A DNA stretch of 64,000 bases from a virus. Every line of letters starts with the position of its first letter. Position 1 is the first letter of the stretch. The stretch covers positions 1-64,000 of the IMG/VR virus record IMGVR_UViG_3300037468_000262. The stretch is one strand, 5' to 3'. Of the stretch, positions 40,461 through 48,668 are shown piece after piece. The position numbers and the translations under genes are program-made. Below the pieces are notes generated by a model, which was not told where the DNA came from, ran no database searches, and worked only from the letters and a program-made list of their open reading frames with translations.

Positions 40461-40933
40461 CTGCGATATACCGTTGGCTCGATGCCGCAGGGATGGCGTT
40501 TGAGATAGAACTAGACCCGACGCAGGAGGCATGGCTTTTTCGTAATAAGAAAGCTCTTGCCTCTGTTAGGCGTGGCCTAGACCAAGCGAGAAAGGGAGAG
40601 TTTGTCGATCCGCCAGACCTTGATGAAGACGAAAAGCTTACCGCAATGGTCCCAGATGATGAACAGGAATTCTCTGACGAGGAAATTCGCTTAGCTATTG
40701 CTGTAGCTGATCGAGTAGAGCAAGGCAAGGAACGTGTTTTCACTCTTGAAGAGTCCGCCGAAGACATTTTCGTTGCAACCGTAAACGAGCTTGCGGTAAA
40801 GACGCAGCAAAGCAAGGCTGAGGTACTTGCAAGTGCCCTAAATTTGTACTATAGATTTGTTCACGACGAAGCACTTCGGTTCATGGTACATGGCGAGATT
40901 AGCGCCAACCCTACTAACCCCGACCACCCATAG
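40457..40933 (+). CDS. Hypothetical protein with antitoxin-like segment, 158 aa
   Basis: ALASVRRGLDQARKGEFVDP resembles the linker of small antitoxins, and the C-terminal part (VNELAVKTQQSKAEVLASAL) is a ribbon-helix-helix-like unit. No adjacent toxin is recognised. Confidence 0.5.
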   Translation: MTAIYRWLDAAGMAFEIELDPTQEAWLFRNKKALASVRRGLDQARKGEFVDPPDLDEDEKLTAMVPDDEQEFSDEEIRLAIAVADRVEQGKERVFTLEESAEDIFVATVNELAVKTQQSKAEVLASALNLYYRFVHDEALRFMVHGEISANPTNPDHP

Positions 40934-40935
40934 CT

Positions 40936-41220
40936 ATGAAAGAACCCATAGAAATCCTACTTCGAGTCTTGCTGGCAGGGCACACCGTGACAGATGTCAA
41001 TGGGGAGGAATACGGTATGGATGATGAAGGGCACCTTTGTATTAAAGCGAGTTTCTACCCCGGATATCTACCAAATGAACATCCAGAGCCAACTTGGCTA
41101 CAAGTGCCATGCGATGTGTCTGAGTTAAAGACGATCGCTGATCGCATTGGCCGCGATGCCCTTTGGTTGAAGGCTTGTGAAATTGGTTTAAGACAAGCCA
41201 ATCTGGATTTTCTGACATGA
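40936..41220 (+). CDS. Hypothetical protein, 94 aa
   Basis: Acidic, single domain, with IEILLRVLLAGHTVTDVNGE. ATGA overlap with the next gene. Unknown. Confidence 0.55.
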   Translation: MKEPIEILLRVLLAGHTVTDVNGEEYGMDDEGHLCIKASFYPGYLPNEHPEPTWLQVPCDVSELKTIADRIGRDALWLKACEIGLRQANLDFLT

Positions 41221-41372
41221 CTAAAATCCCGTATTGGCTGAAGGAGTTTCATGAAGAAACTGAGGCAATCCGAAAGCAGACTGCCGACATACAAGCAGAG
41301 ACGGAAAATCTCCGCCAGCAAAATGCCTCACTACGGGCACTCAGAGAGCTTAACCGGAGCCCGGAAAAGTAA
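41217..41372 (+). CDS. Small coiled-coil protein, 51 aa
   Basis: One long heptad helix (ETEAIRKQTADIQAETENL). Start lies on the previous stop. Confidence 0.55.
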   Translation: MTKIPYWLKEFHEETEAIRKQTADIQAETENLRQQNASLRALRELNRSPEK

Positions 41373-41410
41373 GACAAATTGTCGAAGCATCTATCATCAA
41401 ACCAACACCT

Positions 41411-41632
41411 ATGGCTGATTCCGGCCCTAAAGATTACTTCCAGTGGCAGCAAGAGCGCCAAGAGCTGAGAGAAGCCGTAGACATGCTCGGAAACTTCATT
41501 GCTAAGCACAGCAAGTTGAATTCTTTTGACTCCAGCATGTTGGCTATGCAAATCTTTGTAAATGGCGAAAGCTCCGGCTGCGTCTCTGCTGCCAGAGCTG
41601 CCCGCCTTATGGCAGAGGCCGACGATGCCTGA
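41411..41632 (+). CDS. Hypothetical protein, 73 aa
   Basis: Helical, with FQWQQERQELREAVDMLGNF and ARAARLMAEADDA. Overlaps the next gene by 8 nt. Confidence 0.5.
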   Translation: MADSGPKDYFQWQQERQELREAVDMLGNFIAKHSKLNSFDSSMLAMQIFVNGESSGCVSAARAARLMAEADDA

Positions 41633-41843
41633 TCCCACCATGCACGCATCCGACTGGGCAAACATCGCCCGTTGCGCCGGAGCCCGTTACAAGGCTGCCT
41701 ATTGGCAAGCGATGGAGACTGGCGAGAAGGCTCCCCACGGTGTCCTATGGGGGCCGCTGTATGATCTTGCCTGGCGCGAACTCAACACCTGCCTGATGGC
41801 ACGAAATATGGCATTTATCCGACGGCAGCGCTCCAATGCCTGA
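41625..41843 (+). CDS. Hypothetical protein, 72 aa
   Basis: Trp-rich helices (WANIARCAGARYKAAYWQAM). Unknown function; overlaps both neighbours. Confidence 0.5.
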   Translation: MPDPTMHASDWANIARCAGARYKAAYWQAMETGEKAPHGVLWGPLYDLAWRELNTCLMARNMAFIRRQRSNA

Positions 41844-42240
41844 AGACCCAGCCGCAATCCCTATCCTTCACCCCCGCTGCACAGTCACGATGCCCGACCC
41901 ACACAAACAAACTGGCCGAACCACAAGGATGCTAACCGAAGCGTTCAAACTAGCGAAAGAAGGAAAAGCCGTCTACGTTCTAGCCGCTAACAGCGAGCAT
42001 ATGTACTATATGGAAAGGATGGCTGACCGGCTATTCGGGTCGGGCGAAGCTAGTAGTCTAGGTGTGAAATTTGAAACGCCTACTTCATTAACAACATTCG
42101 ATTTCCGAACGATGCAACTCAAGGGTGCTCACCCCAACTGTCGCACTTTAATTGACCACTGGACCATCGAGTCAGAGTATGCTATAATGCTAAAGGAGCT
42201 GCACAGGTATGACGCCCCGACCCCTGAGACACAACCATGA
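41836..42240 (+). CDS. Possible NTPase-like protein with GRTTRML motif, 134 aa
   Basis: KQTGRTTRMLTEAFKLAKEG and AVYVLAANSEH look like a reduced P-loop followed by strand 2, a pattern seen in several small phage proteins. No Walker B is obvious. Confidence 0.5.
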   Translation: MPEDPAAIPILHPRCTVTMPDPHKQTGRTTRMLTEAFKLAKEGKAVYVLAANSEHMYYMERMADRLFGSGEASSLGVKFETPTSLTTFDFRTMQLKGAHPNCRTLIDHWTIESEYAIMLKELHRYDAPTPETQP

Positions 42241-42443
42241 ACACTGAAACGCTGCATGACCAACAGAATAACCTGAAATGTTGGTGTAATACCTGCTGTA
42301 AAAATGCGACTGGTTATCATCATTTGTTTCGCATGGTGCTATGCCCTAAATGTGGTAATAAGCGGCGCCCCAGAGCAACTAACCATATGTTAGAATGTTC
42401 AGGAAGTAATGCCCCAGGGCAGGAGGGAAGTGTATATGGATGA
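42237..42443 (+). CDS. Small zinc-ribbon protein, 68 aa
   Basis: CWCNTCC, then VLCPKCGNKRRPRATNH and ECSGSNAPGQEGSVYG; at least four Cys suit one zinc site. I recall near-identical phrases from other phage proteins of unknown role. Confidence 0.65.
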   Translation: MNTETLHDQQNNLKCWCNTCCKNATGYHHLFRMVLCPKCGNKRRPRATNHMLECSGSNAPGQEGSVYG

Positions 42444-42891
42444 TGACTTAATTATGAAAGACTTCAATAGAAAAATGCAAGACTCTCCAACAACCGTGAA
42501 TACCGAGCCCCGAAACCTAGATGAGACCGTAGAAAAGCTCAAAGTCATAAACGACACGTTGTCGCGAAACGCAGAGGCCCTGGCAGATCTGGGCGCGATA
42601 CTTACACACATTGGGCCCCTAGTTAAAAAAGCTTACCACAGGGGTGAGTGTTCCGTAGAACTAACTATCTACTGTGTTGTGGACAAAGGGAACCCAACCA
42701 CAAGAAAACCATATTATATTACTGCATTTAAACTCCTTCAAGAGTTTGGTTTCGAAGTCTCGGAGAGGGCCGTAAGAGAAGGTGATACCATGTGTACACT
42801 AAGGGTTTCTTGGCCCCACCCAGGCACAGCCAGACCCGATCCTCCTGGAATCAATGGCCATGCGCTACCGGCACGATTTCGGACTGCTTGA
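42436..42891 (+). CDS. Hypothetical protein, 151 aa
   Basis: Start ATG 42436 overlaps the previous gene. N-terminal helices ending LVKKAYHRGECSVELTIY resemble LVRTAYSHTACLKEVAWR of the gene at 42989, so the two may be distant paralogues. Confidence 0.55.
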   Translation: MDDDLIMKDFNRKMQDSPTTVNTEPRNLDETVEKLKVINDTLSRNAEALADLGAILTHIGPLVKKAYHRGECSVELTIYCVVDKGNPTTRKPYYITAFKLLQEFGFEVSERAVREGDTMCTLRVSWPHPGTARPDPPGINGHALPARFRTA

Positions 42892-42922
42892 CTCTAAGCA
42901 CCAAGCTGCTATACTAGTAACG
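42888..42922 (+). promoter_or_regulatory. Promoter, near-consensus
   Basis: -35 TTGACT (42888-42893), 16-nt spacer, -10 TATACT (42910-42915), ATG 42923 seven nt later. It lacks the upstream stem and the spacer palindrome of the modules but keeps the start codon at about +1. Confidence 0.7.
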
Positions 42923-42982
42923 ATGCGACAACTTTGGGAAGAGGTCGTTGGCCTCGGCTTCACCGACCCGACTGATCACTAA
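42923..42982 (+). CDS. Possible leaderless 19-residue peptide
   Basis: MRQLWEEVVGLGFTDPTDH begins at the predicted transcription start and ends 6 nt before the next gene. It may be a leader peptide for that gene or noise. Confidence 0.3.
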   Translation: MRQLWEEVVGLGFTDPTDH

Positions 42983-42988
42983 ACAACA

Positions 42989-43429
42989 ATGGACAACCCA
43001 GTAACAACCGGGCAACTAAACTCAAAATTCAACGAGTTTGTAGATTTGTTTCTCAATTTTAGAACACAGGACTGCGAAGCAGAGAATCTAAAAGGTCTTG
43101 CGGATCTTATAACCACCATGGAAGGGATAACCGCTCTCGTCAGAACTGCTTATAGTCACACAGCTTGCCTTAAAGAAGTCGCCTGGCGAATGGGGAAGGT
43201 TCTTATGGTGACATCAAGAAAGGAAATTACCAACGGTTGGGAATCTCATATCAACTATACTTGGAGGGCCGACAGCAAAGTCGGACAAGAACGTGCAAGG
43301 AGAGATGTTGTAAAGTTCAATTGCACAGTGTTCTTGTATACTCCAGAAACTGACACCGTCATCGATGTCACAGAATATTTCAAGGCCACCGATAATTTCA
43401 TAGATTTTTCCAACTTCCCCCTTTCTTAA
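42989..43429 (+). CDS. Hypothetical protein, 146 aa
   Basis: Helical N-terminal half, beta-rich C-terminal half. Distant similarity in order to 42436-42891. No known motif. Confidence 0.6.
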   Translation: MDNPVTTGQLNSKFNEFVDLFLNFRTQDCEAENLKGLADLITTMEGITALVRTAYSHTACLKEVAWRMGKVLMVTSRKEITNGWESHINYTWRADSKVGQERARRDVVKFNCTVFLYTPETDTVIDVTEYFKATDNFIDFSNFPLS

Positions 43430-43436
43430 ATAGAAA

Positions 43437-43817
43437 ATGCTAAAGTCCAAAGCAGTACAAATAGTTCAGCACTATGACTGGGATGAATTTGTAGAAGAAG
43501 TCTACGCAAAGACTTATAAGCTTAAGAATCAGCCTGATATGCTATTTACAACAATGCAGTATATCACTGTCCCCTTGGCGGAAGTAGAAGAGTATAAAAA
43601 TACGAAGATTCCATTAGAACCTTTTCCTCTACAGTTTGGGGTCAGTTTTGAAACCTGGAAGAATTCCACACCAGAAGATACCCTACAACACTTTAAGTTC
43701 GATTGGGATAACGATACTTTTCGGGAATGTGGATTTTTTCCACATATTCAAATGATTGCCAATGATTTACACGCCAAGGGTCTTTTAGAAGCTGGTGAGT
43801 ATGTTATTGTTTATTGA
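43437..43817 (+). CDS. Hypothetical protein, 126 aa
   Basis: Acidic and aromatic, with DWDEFVEEVYAKTYKLKNQP and HFKFDWDNDTF. Unknown family. Confidence 0.6.
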   Translation: MLKSKAVQIVQHYDWDEFVEEVYAKTYKLKNQPDMLFTTMQYITVPLAEVEEYKNTKIPLEPFPLQFGVSFETWKNSTPEDTLQHFKFDWDNDTFRECGFFPHIQMIANDLHAKGLLEAGEYVIVY

Positions 43818-43864
43818 TCCCATTAACTTAGAAATTAATTTAACTCCCTAAACCAAACAGCGAA

Positions 43865-44406
43865 ATGCAAACCGCCACCTTATACACCCTTCAATCTAAG
43901 GTTATTCCAGTCTACGATGACAAGAGTATTAGATACTTGGGCCATGTTGATGATGTGTCTCCCCTTTATATTGAGGGTGGGCACACCGTGTTTACTGACA
44001 AGGCTTTGTTTAAAGAGACCTACCTACCTTTGCACCATGTGTGTAAATCATTTAGCGTGCCCCGAGGGTGTCCTGGAATTACACCCCCGAAACCCTGGAA
44101 ATTTTTTGATTCCCAAGAAGACCGAGGATCCGGTGAACGCGAAGACACCTATCACCACCTGTTTGCCGTCGATCCGAACTAGAAAAGATCCTACGGCACG
44201 TATTCAACGGGGAGAAAGTTTCGGAAAAGATCTCAAAGTTAGAGCAAGAGAAAAAGGATGTCTTAAGCACGAACGCTTCTTTGAACGAACGATTACTTTC
44301 AACCGATGACAAACTTTATGAACTTAGACGAAAGGTTCATACATTCTGTGAGTGCAATGTCTTTAAGCGCCTATGGGTTGCATTCCACAACGATCTTGTT
44401 CCATAA
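43865..44406 (+). pseudogene. Hypothetical coiled-coil protein with two apparent frameshifts
   Basis: Three successive frames look coding. The first runs from ATG 43865 to about WKFF, the second reads IPKKTEDPVNAKTPITTCLP, and the third reads ILRHVFNGEKVSEKISKLEQ to FHNDLVP and a stop at 44404-44406. Dropping one T from the T6 run near 44102 and one A from the AAAA near 44183 makes a single protein of about 179 residues. Either the gene is broken or these are base-call errors. Confidence 0.55.
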
Positions 44407-44475
44407 GGGATACCCCATGTTAAATTCACAAATTAATGACTGACCGACACCCCCGAACCGAAACAACTGAAACCA

Positions 44476-44601
44476 ATGACAATTACCATTCCCATCTGGC
44501 TCCTATACATTGTAGGCGGCGCTGCAGTTATTGTGACGCTGGCCCTGGCCTGCTTCGGAGCGTTGGCTCTCCGGTACCTGCGATCAATTAAACTGCAATG
44601 A
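44476..44601 (+). CDS. Single-helix membrane protein, 41 aa
   Basis: MTITIPIWLLYIVGGAAVIV and on is a membrane helix with a basic C-terminus (LRYLRSIKLQ). Paralogous to 45037-45156 (MTIIIPIWLLHFAAG). Its stop overlaps the next ATG. Confidence 0.6.
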   Translation: MTITIPIWLLYIVGGAAVIVTLALACFGALALRYLRSIKLQ

Positions 44602-44951
44602 CTGACAAACACCCGATTAACCCTCCCGCCACTCTTGTGGCAGAATGGGCTAGTGAAAGCCTGTCCACTCAATTCGTATGCACCAGGGCTGCCCGATGGG
44701 GTGCCGACCATGAATTAGAAGCGTGTTGTGACATTCTGCGTGGTGAGTACAACTACCACCATCTCGCTGAACCACTCCGCCAGCTCCGCCGACCTAGACC
44801 GCTATCACAAAAAGAGCAGGCACTTTCAGGACTCGCTGCTGCTGTTGCTGCTGGGGACATCACGCCTGAACGCGGGGCAACCATTCGCCTAGCACTCGAA
44901 GCCCTGCCCGATGGGCCCAGTAATTCCAGAAACACCCAACTAACCACATGA
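44598..44951 (+). CDS. Small phage protein with ACCDxL motif, 117 aa
   Basis: ARWGADHELEACCDILRGEY and PLRQLRRPRPLSQKEQALSG are a pattern I know from several cyanobacterial-phage-type proteins. The C-terminal part of 46674-47189 is a paralogue. Function unknown. Confidence 0.6.
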   Translation: MTDKHPINPPATLVAEWASESLSTQFVCTRAARWGADHELEACCDILRGEYNYHHLAEPLRQLRRPRPLSQKEQALSGLAAAVAAGDITPERGATIRLALEALPDGPSNSRNTQLTT

Positions 44952-45040
44952 CTCCTAACAACCCTGATCTTCGCTCCGCCATGGAACACCTCTCAATACT
45001 TACCGACGAACTAGAGTCCCACCATAAGGGGAGAAAATGA
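44948..45040 (+). CDS. Small protein, 30 aa
   Basis: Short helix with SAMEHLSILTDELESHHKGRK; coupled by ATGA overlaps on both sides. Confidence 0.4.
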   Translation: MTPNNPDLRSAMEHLSILTDELESHHKGRK

Positions 45041-45156
45041 CAATTATCATCCCAATTTGGCTCCTTCACTTTGCTGCGGGGGCCGTAAGCGTTGTGGTTG
45101 TAGGTGGTGTTATCTACTTCGGATTGGCCGTCTGGGTTATGAGTCAGATACGATGA
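45037..45156 (+). CDS. Single-helix membrane protein, 39 aa (paralogue of 44476)
   Basis: MTIIIPIWLLHFAAGAVSVV, then a short basic end (SQIR). Coupled overlaps on both sides. Confidence 0.6.
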   Translation: MTIIIPIWLLHFAAGAVSVVVVGGVIYFGLAVWVMSQIR

Positions 45157-45425
45157 CTACTAAAACCGCCCGCCGCCTATGGCGAGCCATAGATAACGCA
45201 GAGAGTGAACTTCTGGCGAAAGAAAGAGAAACGGACGAGTCCTTCGACGACGCAGTATTTAATGCTGCTAGCATCCGCGCTATTCGCGACTGGCTTGTTC
45301 CAGAAGAGGAACCATTGGACCCTATTTGGTTTGGATCTTCAATGGAACATAACTACAACTTCCGACAGCAACTTCGTACCCTGCTCACGTCTGAGGCCGA
45401 CCATGCGGAGCATTACAATGACTAA
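45153..45425 (+). CDS. Hypothetical acidic protein, 90 aa
   Basis: RRLWRAIDNAESELLAKERE and NAASIRAIRDWLVPEEE. Overlaps the next small gene by 8 nt. Unknown. Confidence 0.55.
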   Translation: MTTKTARRLWRAIDNAESELLAKERETDESFDDAVFNAASIRAIRDWLVPEEEPLDPIWFGSSMEHNYNFRQQLRTLLTSEADHAEHYND

Positions 45426-45489
45426 ACCGAAGAACCACAATACTGCCGGGTGCCGTATCACCACTAATCAGGAGAGTTATGAGGTCTGA
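45418..45489 (+). CDS. Small peptide, 23 aa
   Basis: MTKPKNHNTAGCRITTNQES; its first 11 residues repeat as MSEPKYHNTAG at the start of the gene at 45699, and the DNA beneath is a near-perfect 23-bp direct repeat. Possibly a remnant of a duplication. Confidence 0.35.
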   Translation: MTKPKNHNTAGCRITTNQESYEV

Positions 45490-45706
45490 ATTGAGCCCTG
45501 CTGCCCAAGCGATTATAAATGCCATGTACGAAATCAACATGAACTCCAACTACGACAACACTTCGTTGGCCATCGTTACCCTTCGTGCCGTTGCAGATCA
45601 TGTGGCACCGCAGTGTAGCACTCGCACTAATCGTGGGGTCCAACAAATGTCAACCCGCATCAAATTACATGCCATCGCAGCCGAATTGGCAAGTTCCAAT
45701 GTCTGA
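45479..45706 (+). CDS. Small phage protein with LSPAAQAIINA motif, 75 aa
   Basis: LSPAAQAIINAMYEINMNSN and LRAVADHVAP recur in weaker form in 46113-46508 (LSPTAQAVFDAAW). Helical, unknown role. Confidence 0.6.
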   Translation: MRSELSPAAQAIINAMYEINMNSNYDNTSLAIVTLRAVADHVAPQCSTRTNRGVQQMSTRIKLHAIAAELASSNV

Positions 45707-45923
45707 ACCGAAGTACCACAATACTGCCGGACACCCTCGAATTGGTTCGAGCGCACTCACTGCCGAGTCAGAGAAACAGACTCAATCAAAGCAATGCACC
45801 ACAGAGCAACAATCCTGGGAATGCCCCAACATGGTGGAAGTCAATTCTGACTTTGATTGCGAGTACTACAAATGCAACCTATGCAACCGCACAATGACCC
45901 TTTATTATGACGATATGAAATGA
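45699..45923 (+). CDS. Hypothetical protein with CxxC pairs, 74 aa
   Basis: Begins MSEPKYHNTAG and ends with CEYYKCNLCNRTMTLYY, a possible zinc site together with the earlier WECPN. Overlaps both neighbours. Confidence 0.5.
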   Translation: MSEPKYHNTAGHPRIGSSALTAESEKQTQSKQCTTEQQSWECPNMVEVNSDFDCEYYKCNLCNRTMTLYYDDMK

Positions 45924-46120
45924 ACTTACGAAGTTGTGACAGTTGCGGAGTCGTATTAGACCTTGACAAGTTGATGTTCCCCGATCAGAAGCATTGGTGG
46001 CACGAAGACGGAAGTGTTGACGAATCCTTAGCCGGATGGAATAAGGACGCAAGCGCATGGCGAGCAAAGGTGCCGTGCCCTGTCTGTAAATCTGACATTT
46101 TTGAGAACCCCTATGACTGA
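45920..46120 (+). CDS. Small zinc-ribbon-like protein, 66 aa
   Basis: CDSCGVVLDLDKL and CPVCKSDIFENPYD provide two CxxC pairs, suited to one zinc ion. Unknown role. Confidence 0.6.
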   Translation: MNLRSCDSCGVVLDLDKLMFPDQKHWWHEDGSVDESLAGWNKDASAWRAKVPCPVCKSDIFENPYD

Positions 46121-46508
46121 CTCCCGCCACCCTAGCCAGGAACCTGGGCCACTTGACAGGTTACGAGCTGCTCTGGAATTATGGGGAGAACCACCCCGTT
46201 TCGAATACACACCCGGCCTTCAATACACAAAGAGACTCCCTTTGGACCCCACCGAAAGAAACCAACCAGTGCCCCTATCCCCCACAGCTCAGGCAGTATT
46301 CGATGCTGCGTGGACTTTGCCCGTAACTCTTCTTGACGCCATTGGTGACCAAGAGGTGATACGCCGATGCCAAATCGCTGCTTCTCTGCGCACTGCTGCC
46401 GGATGCCTACAGCCAGACCCAACTCAAAGTTCACCACTCGGTACGCTCCTTGCCTGCCAAGACCAAATCTACGCCATTGCCGACGAGTTGGATGGTGTCA
46501 ATGGTTGA
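46113..46508 (+). CDS. Hypothetical protein with LSPTAQAV motif, 131 aa
   Basis: Pro-rich N-terminus, then PLSPTAQAVFDAAWTLP and IAASLRTAAGCLQPDP, shared with 45479-45706. Start ATG 46113. Confidence 0.55.
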   Translation: MTDSRHPSQEPGPLDRLRAALELWGEPPRFEYTPGLQYTKRLPLDPTERNQPVPLSPTAQAVFDAAWTLPVTLLDAIGDQEVIRRCQIAASLRTAAGCLQPDPTQSSPLGTLLACQDQIYAIADELDGVNG

Positions 46509-46677
46509 ACCCCTTCCCAATATCCCAGCAGGCTCAAAGATTCGTCAAAACTCCGACGGATCCTGGCAGTATCAACGCCGCAGTGTTGGCCCCTGGCTGC
46601 CGATGCCCGCCCCTCAACAGTGCCTGTCATGGCAAACGCAACCGAACTTGAAACCCACTAATAACAACAACCAATGA
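46501..46677 (+). CDS. Small protein, 58 aa
   Basis: Short beta-like segment GSKIRQNSDGSWQYQRRSVG; Pro-rich tail. ATGA-type overlap with the previous and next genes. Confidence 0.45.
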   Translation: MVEPLPNIPAGSKIRQNSDGSWQYQRRSVGPWLPMPAPQQCLSWQTQPNLKPTNNNNQ

Positions 46678-47189
46678 CTACTGAACTTGAATCTACCATT
46701 GAACCTGAAATAATTGATGCCCTTTGGCAAACTACGGCAAACTATAAAACATTTGCTAGGGATATTGCAGTACTGGTGTGTTGTAGCACTAATGAGAAGG
46801 TAACAAAAAAGGTAACAAACCAGTGGGCAGAAGCACTCACAAATTTCATTGACGAAATTGGTGGTGACGGCCCTTATCTTTGGGAATGGAAAGGAATTAC
46901 TCCAACTCCAGAAAAGGTTGTGGAATATCTCCGAGAGTACATCCAGTATCTTGAGCAAAGTGCTGCCGATAGTGAACTGAATGCTTGTTGTAACGTTATG
47001 GAAATAAATGGGGCGTATGTATCTGGGAATGTTCTTCGCGCTATTCGCCGCCCAAAGCCCCCAACTCTGAACGAACTAGCTCTACAATTCCTGGGCACTA
47101 TCGAAAAAGACGGCAGATACCTGCCAGAAATCACAGACACAATTCGCAAGGCTCTGACTGCCAAGATTAACTCACCGGATGCACACTAA
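46674..47189 (+). CDS. Hypothetical protein with ACC motif, 171 aa
   Basis: N-terminal 95 residues are unique and helical; the C-terminal part, ADSELNACCNVMEINGAYVS to AIRRPKPPTLNELALQFLG, is a paralogue of 44598-44951. A modular small phage protein of unknown role. Confidence 0.6.
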   Translation: MTTELESTIEPEIIDALWQTTANYKTFARDIAVLVCCSTNEKVTKKVTNQWAEALTNFIDEIGGDGPYLWEWKGITPTPEKVVEYLREYIQYLEQSAADSELNACCNVMEINGAYVSGNVLRAIRRPKPPTLNELALQFLGTIEKDGRYLPEITDTIRKALTAKINSPDAH

Positions 47190-47191
47190 CT

Positions 47192-47587
47192 ATGCCCTAC
47201 CACATTTTCATGACGCTTGGCATACTAGCGGCCTTATCTGGCGTCTATTTGCTATACGGGAGGCAAGAACAAATCATTAGGAAGCTGCGCTCCTTGCATC
47301 CAACAACTATTTTGGACCCGGATGCCTCAGAATTGCCCGAGCTAGAAAGGAAACTCAGAGAGGCTGACCTTAGAATTGAAGCCAGTATGATTAGAATTCG
47401 AGAGCTTAAAGGTGAAACACGATTAACTTTGAACAGCTTGAGAAGTGGTGGGCAACCGGGCCCAACCCGCCAACAAGCCTTAGCCGCCCTCCACGCAATC
47501 GCATCCGGTGCGAACGACACCCGCGAACAGCACCAAGACCTTGAGACGGTACGTGATGCCTTGCTTAGACTGCCTCCGGATGTCTAG
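47192..47587 (+). CDS. Membrane-anchored coiled-coil protein, 131 aa
   Basis: Residues 5-22 form one membrane helix (FMTLGILAALSGVYLLYG); residues 45-85 are a coiled coil and the rest is helical. Shape resembles spanin-like or scaffold proteins but no specific motif is seen. Confidence 0.55.
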   Translation: MPYHIFMTLGILAALSGVYLLYGRQEQIIRKLRSLHPTTILDPDASELPELERKLREADLRIEASMIRIRELKGETRLTLNSLRSGGQPGPTRQQALAALHAIASGANDTREQHQDLETVRDALLRLPPDV

Positions 47588-47588
47588 C

Positions 47589-47650
47589 CTACGGGCACCG
47601 TTCGGTTACCCGCCCCTTTATATCCATCTGGTGACTGCTACAATAAGAAC
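47589..47650 (+). promoter_or_regulatory. Stem-promoter module 15, divergent (leaderless)
   Basis: ACCGTTCGGT stem remnant, weak -35 CTTTAT (47616-47621), 17-nt spacer, -10 TACAAT (47639-47644), 6 nt, ATG 47651. No spacer palindrome. Confidence 0.6.
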
Positions 47651-48280
47651 ATGATTGACATAAACCAAATCACCAAATCCATATGCAACGCAGTAACCAA
47701 AGCCCATTGCCTTTGGGAATGGGACAACGCCAACGACCCGCCTTGCCACCCAGACGATGAAGGCTGGAAAGGGTGCAGTTCTTGCTATGCCAATCGCGAA
47801 ATCCTTGCGGTGGCTTTTCATGTAGCTGCCGACCGTCTGATCCCTCATCCATCCAGAACCCCTTGGATTAACACCAACGACAAGGAACCTTACTTCAATG
47901 AAACCTTCGAGAATTACGAAGCCCTCGGAGAGCTAACAATCGTCGAACAACTAAGGCAAATTGCCTCCGAGCTGAGCCCAAAAATTTCGGGAGGGGGCGT
48001 AGCCCCCGACCAGGGACGGGCGCCGCAGGCGATACCCGGACCCAACCCAACCCGCCAAGACCCCCCAACCGGAATGACTACCCCCGTCTTCTTCACTACA
48101 CGGCTGCCTGATCCCGTAGACGATTGCATGTCCCCCTTCATGGAAATCTGGGTGTTTTGCGATGACGGGAATTGGGAGTTAATGCGGTATGACCACCCAA
48201 ATCTAGATTTCCGAGCCCACTATGGCCTCACTCACTGGTTACCCTGGGACAAAATCCCATACCCGTTAAACAATGACTGA
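47651..48280 (+). CDS. Hypothetical protein with GC-rich insert, 209 aa
   Basis: Residues 1-110 contain CHPDDEGWKGCSSCYANREI, a possible metal site; residues 115-140 are coded by GC-rich palindromic island B; the C-terminal part (VDDCMSPFMEIWVFCDDGNW) recalls DUF551-type domains. The insert keeps the frame. Confidence 0.6.
   Translation: MIDINQITKSICNAVTKAHCLWEWDNANDPPCHPDDEGWKGCSSCYANREILAVAFHVAADRLIPHPSRTPWINTNDKEPYFNETFENYEALGELTIVEQLRQIASELSPKISGGGVAPDQGRAPQAIPGPNPTRQDPPTGMTTPVFFTTRLPDPVDDCMSPFMEIWVFCDDGNWELMRYDHPNLDFRAHYGLTHWLPWDKIPYPLNND
47985..48045. repeat. GC-rich palindromic island B
   Basis: Contains GGGGGC-GTA-GCCCCC (47993-48007) and GGGCGCCGC. It lies in-frame inside the gene at 47651 and shares the GTA-looped stem design of island A. 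Confidence 0.5.
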
Positions 48281-48668
48281 CAAAACCCCCCTACAACAAC
48301 TCCAAGAGTGGCAAGAGCTTTCTGAGTTCTTTCATTCGTTGTACACAAAAGACTTATTCGCACCGGAAAATTCCCTATCAGTGGCTGTAGACCATTGGAT
48401 GGATCCTATGGCCTTTGACAAAAGTTTCACACTACGGGCGAGGTGGAAATTAAATGGAAAAGAAACCACTCGTGATATTACTTTTTCAATGTTTGACTCT
48501 GAAATGAGTAATGGAACTCCGGTAGTTGAAGCCGTAAAGAAACTTGCAGCGTCTATTGCTGATGATGTAACTAAGGGTCTAGAAGAGGAAATGTTGCGTT
48601 TCCTAGTCCAGAATGACCAATACAATACTGTCCGCCCATTGATTATGTCTGAACTTTACAAGCAATGA
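48273..48668 (+). CDS. Hypothetical protein, 131 aa
   Basis: Overlaps the previous gene by 8 nt. Beta-rich centre, helical C-terminus with VVEAVKKLAASIADDVTKGL. Unknown. Confidence 0.55.
   Translation: MTDKTPLQQLQEWQELSEFFHSLYTKDLFAPENSLSVAVDHWMDPMAFDKSFTLRARWKLNGKETTRDITFSMFDSEMSNGTPVVEAVKKLAASIADDVTKGLEEEMLRFLVQNDQYNTVRPLIMSELYKQ

Noticed and set aside
45057-45152. Upstream extension of the 90-aa gene at 45153
   Set aside because: The extension is the out-of-frame shadow of the small membrane protein at 45037, and ATG 45153 overlaps that gene's stop.
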